Below are positions 50,108 through 58,594 of a DNA stretch of 64,000 nt, one piece after another. Numbering within the stretch: position 1 is the first letter of the stretch; each line of letters starts with the position of its first letter. The translations under genes were made by a program, and so were the position numbers. The DNA comes from Mayfieldus sp963740555 (GTDB lineage Bacteria > Actinomycetota > Thermoleophilia > Solirubrobacterales > 70-9). The notes beneath the pieces were generated by a model, which had not been told where the DNA came from, made no database searches, and saw nothing but the letters and a program-made list of their open reading frames with translations. The DNA lies in the NCBI GenBank assembly GCA_963740555.1, contig CAVUES010000008.1, positions 1 through 64,000 of the forward strand, written 5' to 3'.

Positions 50108-51127
50108 TTGGCACTGGACCCACCGGATGGACCACCCGCATTGAGCGTTCTGGTAACTGGTGGCCACGGGTTCGCCGGGTCGTGGCTGGTCAAGGCGCTG
50201 CTGGACCGCGGCGACGAGGTGCGGGTCCTCGATCGGCCGGCACCCCGGCTCACCGACGTCGGGACGCCGAGGCCTTCGGCCCTGGCGCTGCACGGGATCG
50301 AAGCCGATGTGGAGCTGTTCGAGGCCGACCTGCGCGACGCCGACGCGATCTCGCAGGCGGTGAACGGTGCCGACACCGTCTTTCACCTCGCCGCCCAGAC
50401 GATCGTCGGCAACGCCGCCGAGGACCCCCGCGGGGCGTTCGAGGTCAACGTGCTCGGTACCCGCAACGTGATGGAGGCATGCCGCGCGCACGGGGTGGGG
50501 CGGGTCGTGTTCGCCTCCTCCGACAAGGCCTACGGGGCCAGCGACGAGCTTCCCTACCGAGAGGACTTCCCACTGCGCGCGGTGCACCCCTACGACTCGA
50601 GCAAAGCGGCGGCCGACGTCCTCGCCCGCAGCTACTGGCAAAGCGATCAGCTCCCGGTGGCGGTGACCCGCTTCGCCAACCTCTACGGCGGCGGCGACCT
50701 CAACTTCTCGCGCCTCGTTCCGGAAGCGGTCAGCGCGGTGCTCGACAGCCGGCGCCCGGTGATCCGCTCCGACGGTACGCCGCAGCGCGATTTCCTCTAC
50801 GTCGAGGACGCGGCTCGCGCCTACCTGGCGATCGCCGAGGCGCTGGACCGCGACGCCGCGCGGGGGGAGGCCTACAACGCCGGCGGCGGGGAGCCGCACG
50901 CGGTCGCCGACGTGCTGAGCCTGATCGCAGAGCTTGCCGGCACCGATCTGGAGCCCGACATCCGCGGCAGCGGCAATCCGGAAGGCGAGATAGACCGCCA
51001 GTACGTCGACAGCACCAAGTTGCGAGAGACGACCGGCTGGCAGCCCGAGGTCGACCTGCGCGAGGGCCTCGGTCGGACGATCGAGTGGTACCGCGAGCAC
51101 CCCGAGGTTCGGGCCCCAACCGCCTAG
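50108..51127 (+). CDS. NAD-dependent epimerase/dehydratase
   Basis: A 339-residue SDR-family protein with VLVTGGHGFAGSWLVKALLDRGD (Gly-rich NAD motif), DTVFHLAAQTIVG, and the catalytic Tyr and Lys in HPYDSSKAAADVLARSY; GTPQRDFLYVEDAARAY binds the nucleotide. It is close to CDP-glucose 4,6-dehydratase and related enzymes and follows the RfbF-like gene. The start is uncertain: TTG at 50108 or TTG at 50141 (MSVLVTGG). Confidence 0.82.
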   Translation: MALDPPDGPPALSVLVTGGHGFAGSWLVKALLDRGDEVRVLDRPAPRLTDVGTPRPSALALHGIEADVELFEADLRDADAISQAVNGADTVFHLAAQTIVGNAAEDPRGAFEVNVLGTRNVMEACRAHGVGRVVFASSDKAYGASDELPYREDFPLRAVHPYDSSKAAADVLARSYWQSDQLPVAVTRFANLYGGGDLNFSRLVPEAVSAVLDSRRPVIRSDGTPQRDFLYVEDAARAYLAIAEALDRDAARGEAYNAGGGEPHAVADVLSLIAELAGTDLEPDIRGSGNPEGEIDRQYVDSTKLRETTGWQPEVDLREGLGRTIEWYREHPEVRAPTA

Positions 51128-51163
51128 GCAGAGCCGGCGTCGGCGGGCTGGCAGACTGAGCCC

Positions 51164-51895
51164 ATGTGCGGACGCTTCACCGTCACCACCAAGAACACCA
51201 AGAAGGTCGCCGACCGCTTCGAGGTCGAGCTCGAGAAGGCACTCGGCTCGAAGGCAATGGAGTCGGCGGGCGGCCGCTACAACGTCGCTCCCACTCAGGA
51301 GGTGCTCACGGTGCGCTCCTCCCCCGATCCCGAGGAGGCAGCCAAGGGAGAGCGCGAGGCTTTGATGATGCGCTGGGGGCTGGTGCCGCGCTGGGCCAAG
51401 GACCTCAAGGTCGGCTACAAGATGATCAACGCCAAGACCGAGCGGCTGACTGAGAGCCGCGCCTACGCACCCCTGATCGGCAAGTTCCGCCACCGGTGCC
51501 TGATCGTCGCCGACGGCTTCTACGAGTGGCTGAAGTCCGAGGACCCCAAGCAGCCGCGACTCCCGTTCCGGTTCACTGTCGACGGCGGCGAGCCGTTCGC
51601 CTTCGCGGGTATCTGCACCCGCAAGGAATGGGAGGGCGACTGGCTCTACAGCTGCACGATCATCACCACGACGCCGAACGAGGTAGTGAAGCCGGTTCAC
51701 GACCGGATGCCGGTGATCCTGCCCGGCGCGGAGGCCGAGCAGGCCTGGCTGAGCACCGACCTGAGCGCCGAGGACGCGGTCTCGATGTGCGTGCCCCTGG
51801 ATGCCGCCCGGATGCAGAGCGCGCCCGCGAACCCGAAGCTCAACAAGGTCGGCAAGGGGATCGAGGGCCCGGAGCTCCTCGTGGTTCCGGCGTGA
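51164..51895 (+). CDS. SRAP (HMCES/YedK) protein
   Basis: A 243-residue SOS-response-associated peptidase-like protein. The Cys that follows Met1 (MCGRFTV) is the residue that crosslinks to abasic sites; further family motifs are GRYNVAPTQE, RWGLVPRWAKD, NAKTERL, GFYEWLK and HDRMPVIL with the His. It shields abasic sites in single-stranded DNA. CAGACT lies six bases before the ATG. Confidence 0.92.
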   Translation: MCGRFTVTTKNTKKVADRFEVELEKALGSKAMESAGGRYNVAPTQEVLTVRSSPDPEEAAKGEREALMMRWGLVPRWAKDLKVGYKMINAKTERLTESRAYAPLIGKFRHRCLIVADGFYEWLKSEDPKQPRLPFRFTVDGGEPFAFAGICTRKEWEGDWLYSCTIITTTPNEVVKPVHDRMPVILPGAEAEQAWLSTDLSAEDAVSMCVPLDAARMQSAPANPKLNKVGKGIEGPELLVVPA

Positions 51896-52050
51896 CCATC
51901 ATGCAGCGGATCGCCTCCGGTTCCCCGTTCGAGGAACGTTTCGGGTTCAGTCGGGCGGTGCGAAGCGGTCGACGTGTGATCGTGTCGGGGACAGCCCCGA
52001 TCTGGTCCCAGGGCTCCTGTGATCCCGAGGCGGAACTGCCGGAGAGCTGA
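51892..52050 (+). pseudogene. truncated RidA/YjgF-family gene
   Basis: The 52-residue reading frame (GTG overlapping the SRAP stop; second start ATG at 51901) begins IASGSPFEERFGFSRAVRSGRRVIVSGTAPIW, the N-terminal part of RidA-like proteins, and ends after CDPEAELPES. A full protein has about 120 to 130 residues with a conserved Arg and Glu in the missing half. No continuation is found in any frame downstream, so it is broken by deletion. Confidence 0.7.
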
Positions 52051-52057
52051 GGTTCCC

Positions 52058-52255
52058 TCAGCCGTCTGGATGCAGCGGCGGGAAGCGGTCCAGCATGCGC
52101 CAGGTCGCTTCTGTGTTGGCGCGGAGCTGGGCTCGCTGATCCACGCTCTCGGCCCGCAGGTCGCCGATCTCCTGCTGCAGGCCGACGAGGGCGCCGATCT
52201 GCTCCTGGGTGACCCGGACGAAGCGCTCGAGAAGGCCGTCCAGGAATCGGCGCAT
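52058..52255 (-). pseudogene. coiled-coil gene lacking a normal start
   Basis: From the ATG at 52255 a 65-residue helical protein is read (RRFLDGLLERFVRVTQEQIGALVGLQQEIGDLRAESVDQ). In the same frame the coding pattern continues upstream to about 52440 (SRIDRTLDRIDSRLEQ, KRWEQERRAWEKRDTEWAK), clearly coiled-coil, but no ATG, GTG or TTG occurs before an in-frame TAG. The gene has either lost its N-terminus or starts at a rare codon. It abuts the truncated RidA gene, so a deletion probably happened here. Confidence 0.5.
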
Positions 52256-52487
52256 CTCGGCCTGGTGCTTCGCCCAATCGGCGTCCCGCTTCGCCCACTC
52301 TGTGTCGCGTTTCTCCCAAGCGCGGCGTTCCTGCTCCCAGCGCTTGTCGCCCTGTTCGAGGCGGGAGTCGATTCGATCGAGAGTGCGATCGATTCGGGAA
52401 AGAACGTCGTCGGCGATGGCGGAATTCTGACAGGGCGAATCGCACGCGAGACACGCTGTCTGAAACGGAGGGCGCTAGCCTCGTTGC

Positions 52488-52898
52488 GTGCTCCTGGACC
52501 GCGCCCGCGAGTTCATGCGCCACAACCGCCGCGCGATCCTCGCCACCCGCCGCCGCGACGGGACCGTGCAGATGAGCCCGGTGATCGTCAACGTCGACGG
52601 TGACGGCCGGGCGATCATCTCCAGCCGCGAGACCGCATTCAAGGTCAAGAACCTGCGCCGTGACGGGCTCGCGCAGCTATGCGTGTTCGCCGAGCAGTGG
52701 CCGGGCCCGTGGATCGGCGTCGACGGGGTGGCCGAGATCCTCTCCCTGCCGGAGGCGATGGAGCCGCTGATCGACTACTACAAGCGCTTCCCGGGGGAGA
52801 ACCCCGACTGGGACGACTACCGGGAGCGGATGCGGCGCGAGAAGCGGGTGCTGATCAGGATCGAGCTTCAGCGCGCCGGCCCCGACCGGCAGGGCTAG
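52488..52898 (+). CDS. PPOX-class F420/FMN-dependent oxidoreductase
   Basis: A 136-residue split-barrel flavoprotein: LDRAREFMRHNRRAILATRRRDGTVQMSPVIV, IISSRETAFKVKNLRRDG, and the acidic end typical of the actinobacterial F420-dependent group. It uses a flavin-like cofactor to reduce small substrates. TAGCCT lies exactly six bases before its GTG, the leaderless layout. Confidence 0.85.
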   Translation: MLLDRAREFMRHNRRAILATRRRDGTVQMSPVIVNVDGDGRAIISSRETAFKVKNLRRDGLAQLCVFAEQWPGPWIGVDGVAEILSLPEAMEPLIDYYKRFPGENPDWDDYRERMRREKRVLIRIELQRAGPDRQG

Positions 52899-52902
52899 GG
52901 CC

Positions 52903-53334
52903 GTGTATCGCAACATCCTCGTTGCAATCGACGGGACTGCGACGTCGCGGTGCGGCTTGGACGAGGCGATCGAACTGGCGGAGGCCGTGAACGCGCGGCT
53001 CACGATCATCTCGGTGGTGCCCCCGATGCCTGGTTTCGCCTACCGCGCCGGAGTGGACCTTGAGGCGCTGAAGGCGGAGGCTGAGGCTGAGACCGAAAAG
53101 CAGTTGCGGGAATCGGTGGCGCTGGTGCCAGACGACTTTCCGGTCACCACCGTGCTCAAGCACGGACATGCCGGCGAGGAGATCGTCAAGCAGATAGAGG
53201 CCGGCGACCACGACCTCGTCGTGATGGGATCGAGGGGCCTCGGGCGCGTGACCGCGAACCTCTTCGGTACGGTCGGCGGCTACGTGCACTACCACTCGCG
53301 CATCGCGATGCTCGTCGTGCATCCCGAAGAATGA
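52903..53334 (+). CDS. UspA-family universal stress protein
   Basis: A 143-residue UspA domain with YRNILVAIDGTATS, the middle helix EAIELAEAVNARL, and the ATP-binding end DLVVMGSRGLGRVTANLFGTVGGYVHYHS (G2xG9xG(S/T) pattern partly altered, GYV for GSV). It responds to stress. It lies four bases after the PPOX gene and its stop overlaps the next ATG. Confidence 0.9.
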   Translation: MYRNILVAIDGTATSRCGLDEAIELAEAVNARLTIISVVPPMPGFAYRAGVDLEALKAEAEAETEKQLRESVALVPDDFPVTTVLKHGHAGEEIVKQIEAGDHDLVVMGSRGLGRVTANLFGTVGGYVHYHSRIAMLVVHPEE

Positions 53335-54488
53335 ACTCGCCGACACGCCATATGCAGGACTCTGAGCGCCACCGACTCGAGCAACTCGTCGCCTGGAGGC
53401 CCAAGGACGGGGTCATCTCGATTTTCTTCGAGATCGACCCCGGGGACAGGTCGGGGGCCTGGCGCGTGGAGCTGAAAGACGGGCTGAGCGCGCTTTCGGA
53501 GCCCGGCGATCACGATGGGAAGTTGGCGGTTCGCGAAACCGTCGACCGTGTTCTGGAGCGTTTTGACTCCGAGGATCCACCGCCGGGCCGCGCCCATGCG
53601 GGTTTCATCGAGGTTGCCCGCAAGCAGGGCGCTGAGGATTGGTCCTCGTTTCAGATCTCGTCGCGTGACACCGTCGTTCGGCACGGACCGCGACCGCTGC
53701 TGCGCCCGTTGATCGACCTGATCAACCGCGGGCGCGCCCACCCTGTACTCGCGATCAGCGCCGAGCGCGTGCGAGGCTGGCTCTGGGACCGGGGGCAGCT
53801 CGAGCCGGAGCCGGCTTGGGGGGCGGAGCTCGCGATCTATCCGGGGCACGAGCTCAAGGCGCCGGCGATGACCGATCCGGCGCGCGGCCACGGCACCAGC
53901 TCCTCCGGGCACGATCAGTTCGAGCACCGCCTGGAGGACAACCGCAAGAGATTTCTCGAGGATTTTGCCCGCGGGCTCAACGAGGATCGGCGGGTCCGGG
54001 GGACCGAGGTGATCGCGATCGGCGAGGCGCACTATCTGGACGAATTCGTTGCCGGTTTGCCCTCCACGGTCGAAGCTTGGAAGGTGGAAGGCGCAGACGT
54101 GATCAACGACGGCGAGGCCGCGGTCGCCGAGCGTGTCAGCGCCGAGGTCGAGCGGTCGTTGAACGAGACCGAAGCCGATCTGGTGAGCACCGTCGTCGAC
54201 ACGGCTATGACCCACGGCGGACGCGGGGCCGTGGGTGTGAACGAGACCTCGGAGGCGCTCGTGGAAGGACGGGTCGAGCACCTGGTGTTGAGCTTCGACG
54301 GCGAGATCTCGCTCGGCGACCTCAGTCCGGCCGCTCGCGAGAGCATCGGGGATGGCGAACGTCTCGACGCGGCCGAGCTGATGATCGAGCTCGCCCTGCG
54401 CACGTCCGCCGACGTCACGCCTGTCACCGGGGATGCCGGGGAGGCCCTGCGCGAACACGGCGGTGCTGCGGCGCTGCTTCGTTACTGA
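53331..54488 (+). CDS. baeRF-like protein (eRF1/Vms1-related)
   Basis: The 385-residue product has an N-terminal mixed domain, a central VLAISAERVRGWLWDRGQLE segment as in the release-factor-like baeRF group, and a C-terminal domain with VEHLVLSFDGEISLGDLSPAARESIGDGERLDAAELMIELALRTSADVTPVTG. In the third eRF1-like domain this pattern is diagnostic. Such proteins may act on stalled ribosomes as peptidyl-tRNA hydrolases. I did not verify the catalytic Gln-rich loop. ATGA overlap with uspA. Confidence 0.72.
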   Translation: MNSPTRHMQDSERHRLEQLVAWRPKDGVISIFFEIDPGDRSGAWRVELKDGLSALSEPGDHDGKLAVRETVDRVLERFDSEDPPPGRAHAGFIEVARKQGAEDWSSFQISSRDTVVRHGPRPLLRPLIDLINRGRAHPVLAISAERVRGWLWDRGQLEPEPAWGAELAIYPGHELKAPAMTDPARGHGTSSSGHDQFEHRLEDNRKRFLEDFARGLNEDRRVRGTEVIAIGEAHYLDEFVAGLPSTVEAWKVEGADVINDGEAAVAERVSAEVERSLNETEADLVSTVVDTAMTHGGRGAVGVNETSEALVEGRVEHLVLSFDGEISLGDLSPAARESIGDGERLDAAELMIELALRTSADVTPVTGDAGEALREHGGAAALLRY

Positions 54489-54499
54489 GGTAGCTGGCG

Positions 54500-55477
54500 T
54501 TGCCGGAAGAGCGCGAGCCGATGCCGGTCGGTCTGCGGCCGATGCTGGCGCGCCTGGCGAAGATGCCGGCGGACGAAGACCGCTACGGATTCGAGATCAA
54601 GTGGGACGGGGTGCGGGCGCTGGCATACCTTGCGCAGGGGAAGGTGAGGCTCGAGAGCAGAACGGGCCGCGACATCAGCGCCCAATTTCCAGAGGCCACC
54701 GGGTTGAGCGGGCCGCTGGGTCGTCGCCAGGTCGTCCTCGACGGCGAGCTGGTCGCCTTCGACGACGAGGGGCGGCCGAGCTTCCAGCGCCTCCAGGGCC
54801 GCATCCATCTCGCCTCGCCGATGGAGATCCGCGAACGAATGCGCGCAATTCCGGTGACCCTTGTCCTCTTCGACCTTCTGCACCTCAGTGGACAAAACAC
54901 TCGCCTGCTGCCGTATGAGGACCGGCGCGGCGCCCTCGAGGCGCTGGGCCTGGACGGACCCAGCTGGCGGACGCCCGGCTATCACGCCGGCCAGGGCGGC
55001 AAGCTGCTGGCGGCCAGCCGCGAACAGGGCCTGGAGGGGGTCGTCGCCAAGCGCTTCGGCAGCCTCTACGAGCCCGGGCGCCGAGGCGGCGCCTGGCTGA
55101 AGATCAAGAACGTCCGCAGTCAGGAAGTGGTGATCGGGGGTTGGCTGCCGGGCAAGGGGCGCCGCAGCGGGACGATCGGCGCGCTATTGGCCGGCTACTA
55201 CGAGGGCCCAGAGCTGCGCTTCGCCGGCAAAGTTGGCACCGGATTCGGAGACGAGGACCTGCGGAGGCTGGCCGAGCGGCTGGAGCCGCTGCGAAGAGAC
55301 TCCAGCCCGTTCGTCGGTCGCCAGCCGCAGCCCGGGTCGATCTTCGTCGAGCCTGAGCTGGTCGCCGACGTCGACTTCGGCGAGTGGACGCAGGCGGGGA
55401 CGATGCGCCACCCCTCCTTCAAAGGCCTGCGGGTGGACAAGCCGGCTCGCGACGTGGTCCGCGAGGAGCCGGCCTAG
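54500..55477 (+). CDS. ATP-dependent DNA ligase (LigC/LigD-type)
   Basis: The 325-residue product has the nucleotidyl-transfer motifs: EIKWDGVRALAY (motif I, Lys about 33), ESRTGRD, VLDGELVAFD (motif III), GLEGVVAKRFGSLYEPG (motif IV) and WLKIKNVRSQEVVIGGW (motif V), then an OB fold to the end. It seals nicks with ATP; stand-alone ligases of this type act in end joining. No Ku or polymerase gene is near. The start is TTG at 54500, 11 bases after the baeRF gene. Confidence 0.9.
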   Translation: MPEEREPMPVGLRPMLARLAKMPADEDRYGFEIKWDGVRALAYLAQGKVRLESRTGRDISAQFPEATGLSGPLGRRQVVLDGELVAFDDEGRPSFQRLQGRIHLASPMEIRERMRAIPVTLVLFDLLHLSGQNTRLLPYEDRRGALEALGLDGPSWRTPGYHAGQGGKLLAASREQGLEGVVAKRFGSLYEPGRRGGAWLKIKNVRSQEVVIGGWLPGKGRRSGTIGALLAGYYEGPELRFAGKVGTGFGDEDLRRLAERLEPLRRDSSPFVGRQPQPGSIFVEPELVADVDFGEWTQAGTMRHPSFKGLRVDKPARDVVREEPA

Positions 55478-55923
55478 CCGGATTCCACCTCGGTCTTCAG
55501 CCCTTCGGCGGCGCTCTTGGTGAGGAATTCCTTCACCTTGGCCTCGATCGGGCCCCGGAGCAGCAGCCCGAGGATCCGACCCGGGTCGCTTCGCAGACCA
55601 TAAGTCGCGCGGGTGCCACCCCCGTCCAGCTCCTCGAATTCCCAGGAGCCGGTGAGCCACTTGGCCTCGCCCTTCTCCTGCTCCCAGGTGATCGCCCCCG
55701 GAGGGTCGTAGCTGAAGCGCAGCTCGGAGTCGACCTTCTTGACCATCGCGTCGGACTTCGTGTAGACGAGCTCTGCGCGCCCCTGGTCGTCGCGCTCGAT
55801 CACCTCGACCTCCTCCAGCGTTCCCTGCCAGCTGGGGGCGCTTTCGACATCGGCGGCGATCTCGTAGCAGCGCTCGCGCGCGGCGTCGATGTCCACCGTC
55901 CAGCTCGCCTCGAGGAGTCCCAT
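55474..55923 (-). CDS. SRPBCC-family lipid-binding-type protein
   Basis: A 149-residue START/SRPBCC protein (MGLLEASWTVDIDAARERCYEIAADVESAPSWQGTLEEVEVIERD) with the long C-terminal helix (IEAKVKEFLTKSAAEGLKTEV). It would bind a hydrophobic molecule. I chose the ATG at 55923 instead of 55944 because TAGGCT stands seven bases before it (55931-55936, minus strand), and no ribosome-binding site is present. It converges with the ligase gene by four bases. Confidence 0.8.
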   Translation of the reverse strand: MGLLEASWTVDIDAARERCYEIAADVESAPSWQGTLEEVEVIERDDQGRAELVYTKSDAMVKKVDSELRFSYDPPGAITWEQEKGEAKWLTGSWEFEELDGGGTRATYGLRSDPGRILGLLLRGPIEAKVKEFLTKSAAEGLKTEVESG

Positions 55924-55956
55924 CGAGGCGAGCCTACCTCCCATGGGCCGGTTTGC

Positions 55957-57321
55957 TCAGACCCCCGCAAAGGCGACTATGCGGTCCTCCGCCGGCGCGA
56001 AGAGGCGCCCGCCGCCCGCTGACGGCGTCGCGAAGTGGGTGACCGGGCCCAGCCCGGCGCTGGCAAGCGGATGGCCGCTGCCCGGCGCCCGGGCCTCGAG
56101 GGTGCCGGATCCGGTTTCGATCGACCAGACGGCTCCGCCGGCGACGATCGGCGGCCCGTCCGGGCCACCGCGCCAGGCGACCGCGAAGTGCCTGCCGCTG
56201 ATACGGACCGCCGCCAGGCCGTCTGTGCAGGGCACGTAGACGACCGGGGCCTTGTAGGCGAGCCCGCCGAAGGCGCCGTCGCAGACCTGCTTCTGGTCGA
56301 GCTGACCGCCGATACCCCCGAGGTTCCCCCGAGAGAGCAGCACGCCGACGCCCTCCTTGCCGATCGCGAACAGCCGGCCATGCCCGACGAGGGTCGGGCC
56401 GACCGAGCCGAGGTCGGTGTCGCCATCGTTGAGCTGTCCACCGTTGGGAGGGCGGAAGAAACCGGTCTGATTGAGGGAGGGCGCAAGGCGCAGGACGCTG
56501 TCGCCGAAGTCGAAGCCCGAAGAGTCGCCGTTGCCGGTCGAGACGAACAGGTTGCCGTTGCGGTCGATCGCGGCACCCGACGGCGCCCAGATCCCTCCTT
56601 CGCGGCCGACGCCGACGGTGAAGCTGTTCATCCCCCCACCGCCACGCGCGGGAACCGACACGACCCTGCCCTTGTAGTCCCCGCAGTCGCCGTACAAGCC
56701 CCCGAATGGAACGAAGACTCGGCCGCCGGAAACGGATAGGGCGCTGCGCTCCTGGTGCACTTTCGGATCGGCGCCCGGCGCGTCGATCGGTTGCTGCATC
56801 CGGATGCGGCCGTTCGATAGCCGCAGGCCGAAGAGCACGTGCTGGTCGCCACTGATGAACGCGACGGCGTAGATCGTCCCGTGCGAGATCGCGGGTGTGC
56901 CGGTGATGCCGGTGACCGGCTCGATGTCGCCGCAGGGCAGCGTCGATGCCTGCACCGGCGTGCCGAGGTGGCGGCTCCAGATCACGTGTCCGCTGCGGGC
57001 GCTGAGCGCGTAGACCGTGTTGTTCTCGGTCGCCGCATAGACCCGCCTGCCAACCGCCAGCGGTTCGGCATAGACCTGGCCGTCGAGCTGCTGGGTCCAG
57101 GTCCTGCGCAGGTGCCCGAGGCGCGGCGACGTCCGGTCGACGGCGGTACGCGCCAGGTTCGCGTGGTAGGTCGGCCAAGCGGCGGCGGAATGCTTGCGCG
57201 CGACTGGGGCCGACCGAGTCGTCTGATCAACCGGTGCCGGCTGGGCGGCCGAGCCTCCGCAGCCGATCGCGACCAAGACCGCCACCGCGCTCGACACCCC
57301 TGCGAGCCGTCTTAGACGCAT
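55957..57321 (-). CDS. PQQ-like beta-propeller lipoprotein
   Basis: A 454-residue protein with a lipobox (VAIGCGG) and a chain of propeller repeats such as RVYAATENNTVYALSARSGHVIWSRHLG, AIDRNGNLFVSTGNGDSS and GTLEARAPGSGHPL. PQQ-like propellers bind ligands or protein partners outside the membrane; no dehydrogenase residues were identified. TAGACT stands six bases before the ATG, on the minus strand, so the mRNA is probably leaderless. Confidence 0.82.
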   Translation of the reverse strand: MRLRRLAGVSSAVAVLVAIGCGGSAAQPAPVDQTTRSAPVARKHSAAAWPTYHANLARTAVDRTSPRLGHLRRTWTQQLDGQVYAEPLAVGRRVYAATENNTVYALSARSGHVIWSRHLGTPVQASTLPCGDIEPVTGITGTPAISHGTIYAVAFISGDQHVLFGLRLSNGRIRMQQPIDAPGADPKVHQERSALSVSGGRVFVPFGGLYGDCGDYKGRVVSVPARGGGGMNSFTVGVGREGGIWAPSGAAIDRNGNLFVSTGNGDSSGFDFGDSVLRLAPSLNQTGFFRPPNGGQLNDGDTDLGSVGPTLVGHGRLFAIGKEGVGVLLSRGNLGGIGGQLDQKQVCDGAFGGLAYKAPVVYVPCTDGLAAVRISGRHFAVAWRGGPDGPPIVAGGAVWSIETGSGTLEARAPGSGHPLASAGLGPVTHFATPSAGGGRLFAPAEDRIVAFAGV

Positions 57322-57356
57322 CGTCTGAGTCTAGGTCAGAGGAGCCATACGCTGAG

Positions 57357-57430
<74 letters not shown>

Positions 57431-57475
57431 AACGGGCGCTTCGCCAGCGCCCCGAGGTCAGTCTAGGCTAGATCC

Positions 57476-58468
57476 ATGGACCTCTCGGTCGCCTTCCTCG
57501 GCACCGGTGGATCGGTGCCAACGGCGCGCCGTGCCACCGCCTGCCTGCTCGTCATGCGGGGAGGCGATCGCATCATGTTCGACTGCGGGGAGGGCTCGCA
57601 GCGCCAGATGCACCGCTCGCTGGGGCTCGTGCAGGTGGACGAGATCTACATCACCCACCTTCACCTCGATCACTATCTGGGCCTGCCGGGCCTGCTGAAG
57701 ACCTACGACCTCCAGAGCCGTGAGGTGCCGCTGGCGATCTACGGCCCCCCGGGGCTGCGGCGGCTGTTCGACGACATGCGGCGGCTGATCGGCAAGACCC
57801 GCTACGAGGTCGAGGTCAACGAGCTTGCCCCCGGGCAGGCGGTCGAGCACGACGGCTACGAGGTGCGGGCATTTCCGGTCGAGCACCGGACGAGCGCCTT
57901 CGGCTACAGGCTCGGGGAGGATCAGCGGCGCGGACGCTTCGACGTCGAAGCCGCGAAACGCCTCGGGATTCCCGAGGGCCCCGGCTTCAGCGCGCTGGAG
58001 CGCGGCGAGGAGGTGCAGGGCTCAGACGGCGTCGTGCGGGCCGAGGACGTGATGGGCGAGCCGCGACCCGGTCGCACGATCGTTGTCACCGGCGACACGG
58101 CTCCCTGCGTGGCCACGGCCGAGGCGGCCCGGGGCGCCGAGCTGCTGATCCACGACGGCAGCTTCGCCGAGGAGGAGGCCCAGCGCGCCGCGGAGACAGG
58201 CCACTCGACCGCCGGCCAGGCGGCGGCGCTTGCGCGCGAGGCCGGGGTGAAGATGCTCGCCCTGGTCCACGTCTCCTCCCGTTACAACGTCGGCCAGGTG
58301 CTCGACGAGGCGCGGGCGGTGTTCGAGCCGACGGTCGCGCCGCGTGACTTCGACCTGGTCGAGATCCCGTTCGAAGAGCGCGGCGACCCGAAGCTGGTCC
58401 CGAACGGAGCCCGCGAGCGGCGCGAGGCACCGGCGCCGGACCCGGCCGAGCCCGCCACGAGCGCATAA
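57476..58468 (+). CDS. rnz: ribonuclease Z
   Basis: The 330-residue product is a MBL-fold RNase Z: MDLSVAFLGTGGSVPTARR, FDCGEGSQRQM, the metal motif THLHLDHYLGLPGLL, HRTSAFGYRLGED, VVTGDTAP and ALVHVSSRY. It removes 3' trailers from tRNA precursors, which is fitting as the tRNA beside it lacks an encoded CCA. The last 30 residues are an Ala/Pro/Glu-rich tail. TAGGCT stands six bases before the ATG: leaderless layout. Confidence 0.92.
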   Translation: MDLSVAFLGTGGSVPTARRATACLLVMRGGDRIMFDCGEGSQRQMHRSLGLVQVDEIYITHLHLDHYLGLPGLLKTYDLQSREVPLAIYGPPGLRRLFDDMRRLIGKTRYEVEVNELAPGQAVEHDGYEVRAFPVEHRTSAFGYRLGEDQRRGRFDVEAAKRLGIPEGPGFSALERGEEVQGSDGVVRAEDVMGEPRPGRTIVVTGDTAPCVATAEAARGAELLIHDGSFAEEEAQRAAETGHSTAGQAAALAREAGVKMLALVHVSSRYNVGQVLDEARAVFEPTVAPRDFDLVEIPFEERGDPKLVPNGARERREAPAPDPAEPATSA

Positions 58469-58479
58469 GCCGCAAACTC

Positions 58480-58507
58480 GAATGACGAATGACGAATGAC
58501 GAGTGAC
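58480..58507 (+). repeat. four tandem 7-base repeats
   Basis: GAATGAC occurs three times in a row, then GAGTGAC, starting 12 bases after the rnz stop. The 126-base gap to pyrR contains this repeat and the PyrR element. Slippage is the likely origin; a regulatory role is unknown. Confidence 0.75.
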
Positions 58508-58553
58508 GGAACCCAGGCCGACGCCTGAGCCCTTGCTACGCTGCCCCAGTCGG

Positions 58554-58584
58554 TTCCTTTAACCAGGTCCAGAGAGGCCAGGAA
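58554..58584 (+). promoter_or_regulatory. PyrR-binding RNA element
   Basis: GGTCCAGAGAGGCC (58566-58579) matches the conserved PyrR-binding loop ARUCCNGNGAGGYU with the flanking A-U pair replaced by G-C. The outer stem TTCCT (58554-58558) pairs with AGGAA (58580-58584). The purine run AAGGGG that would be the ribosome-binding site for pyrR touches this stem. As described for mycobacteria, bound PyrR with UMP would block translation of the operon. Confidence 0.85.
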
Positions 58585-58594
58585 GGGGCGAGTT

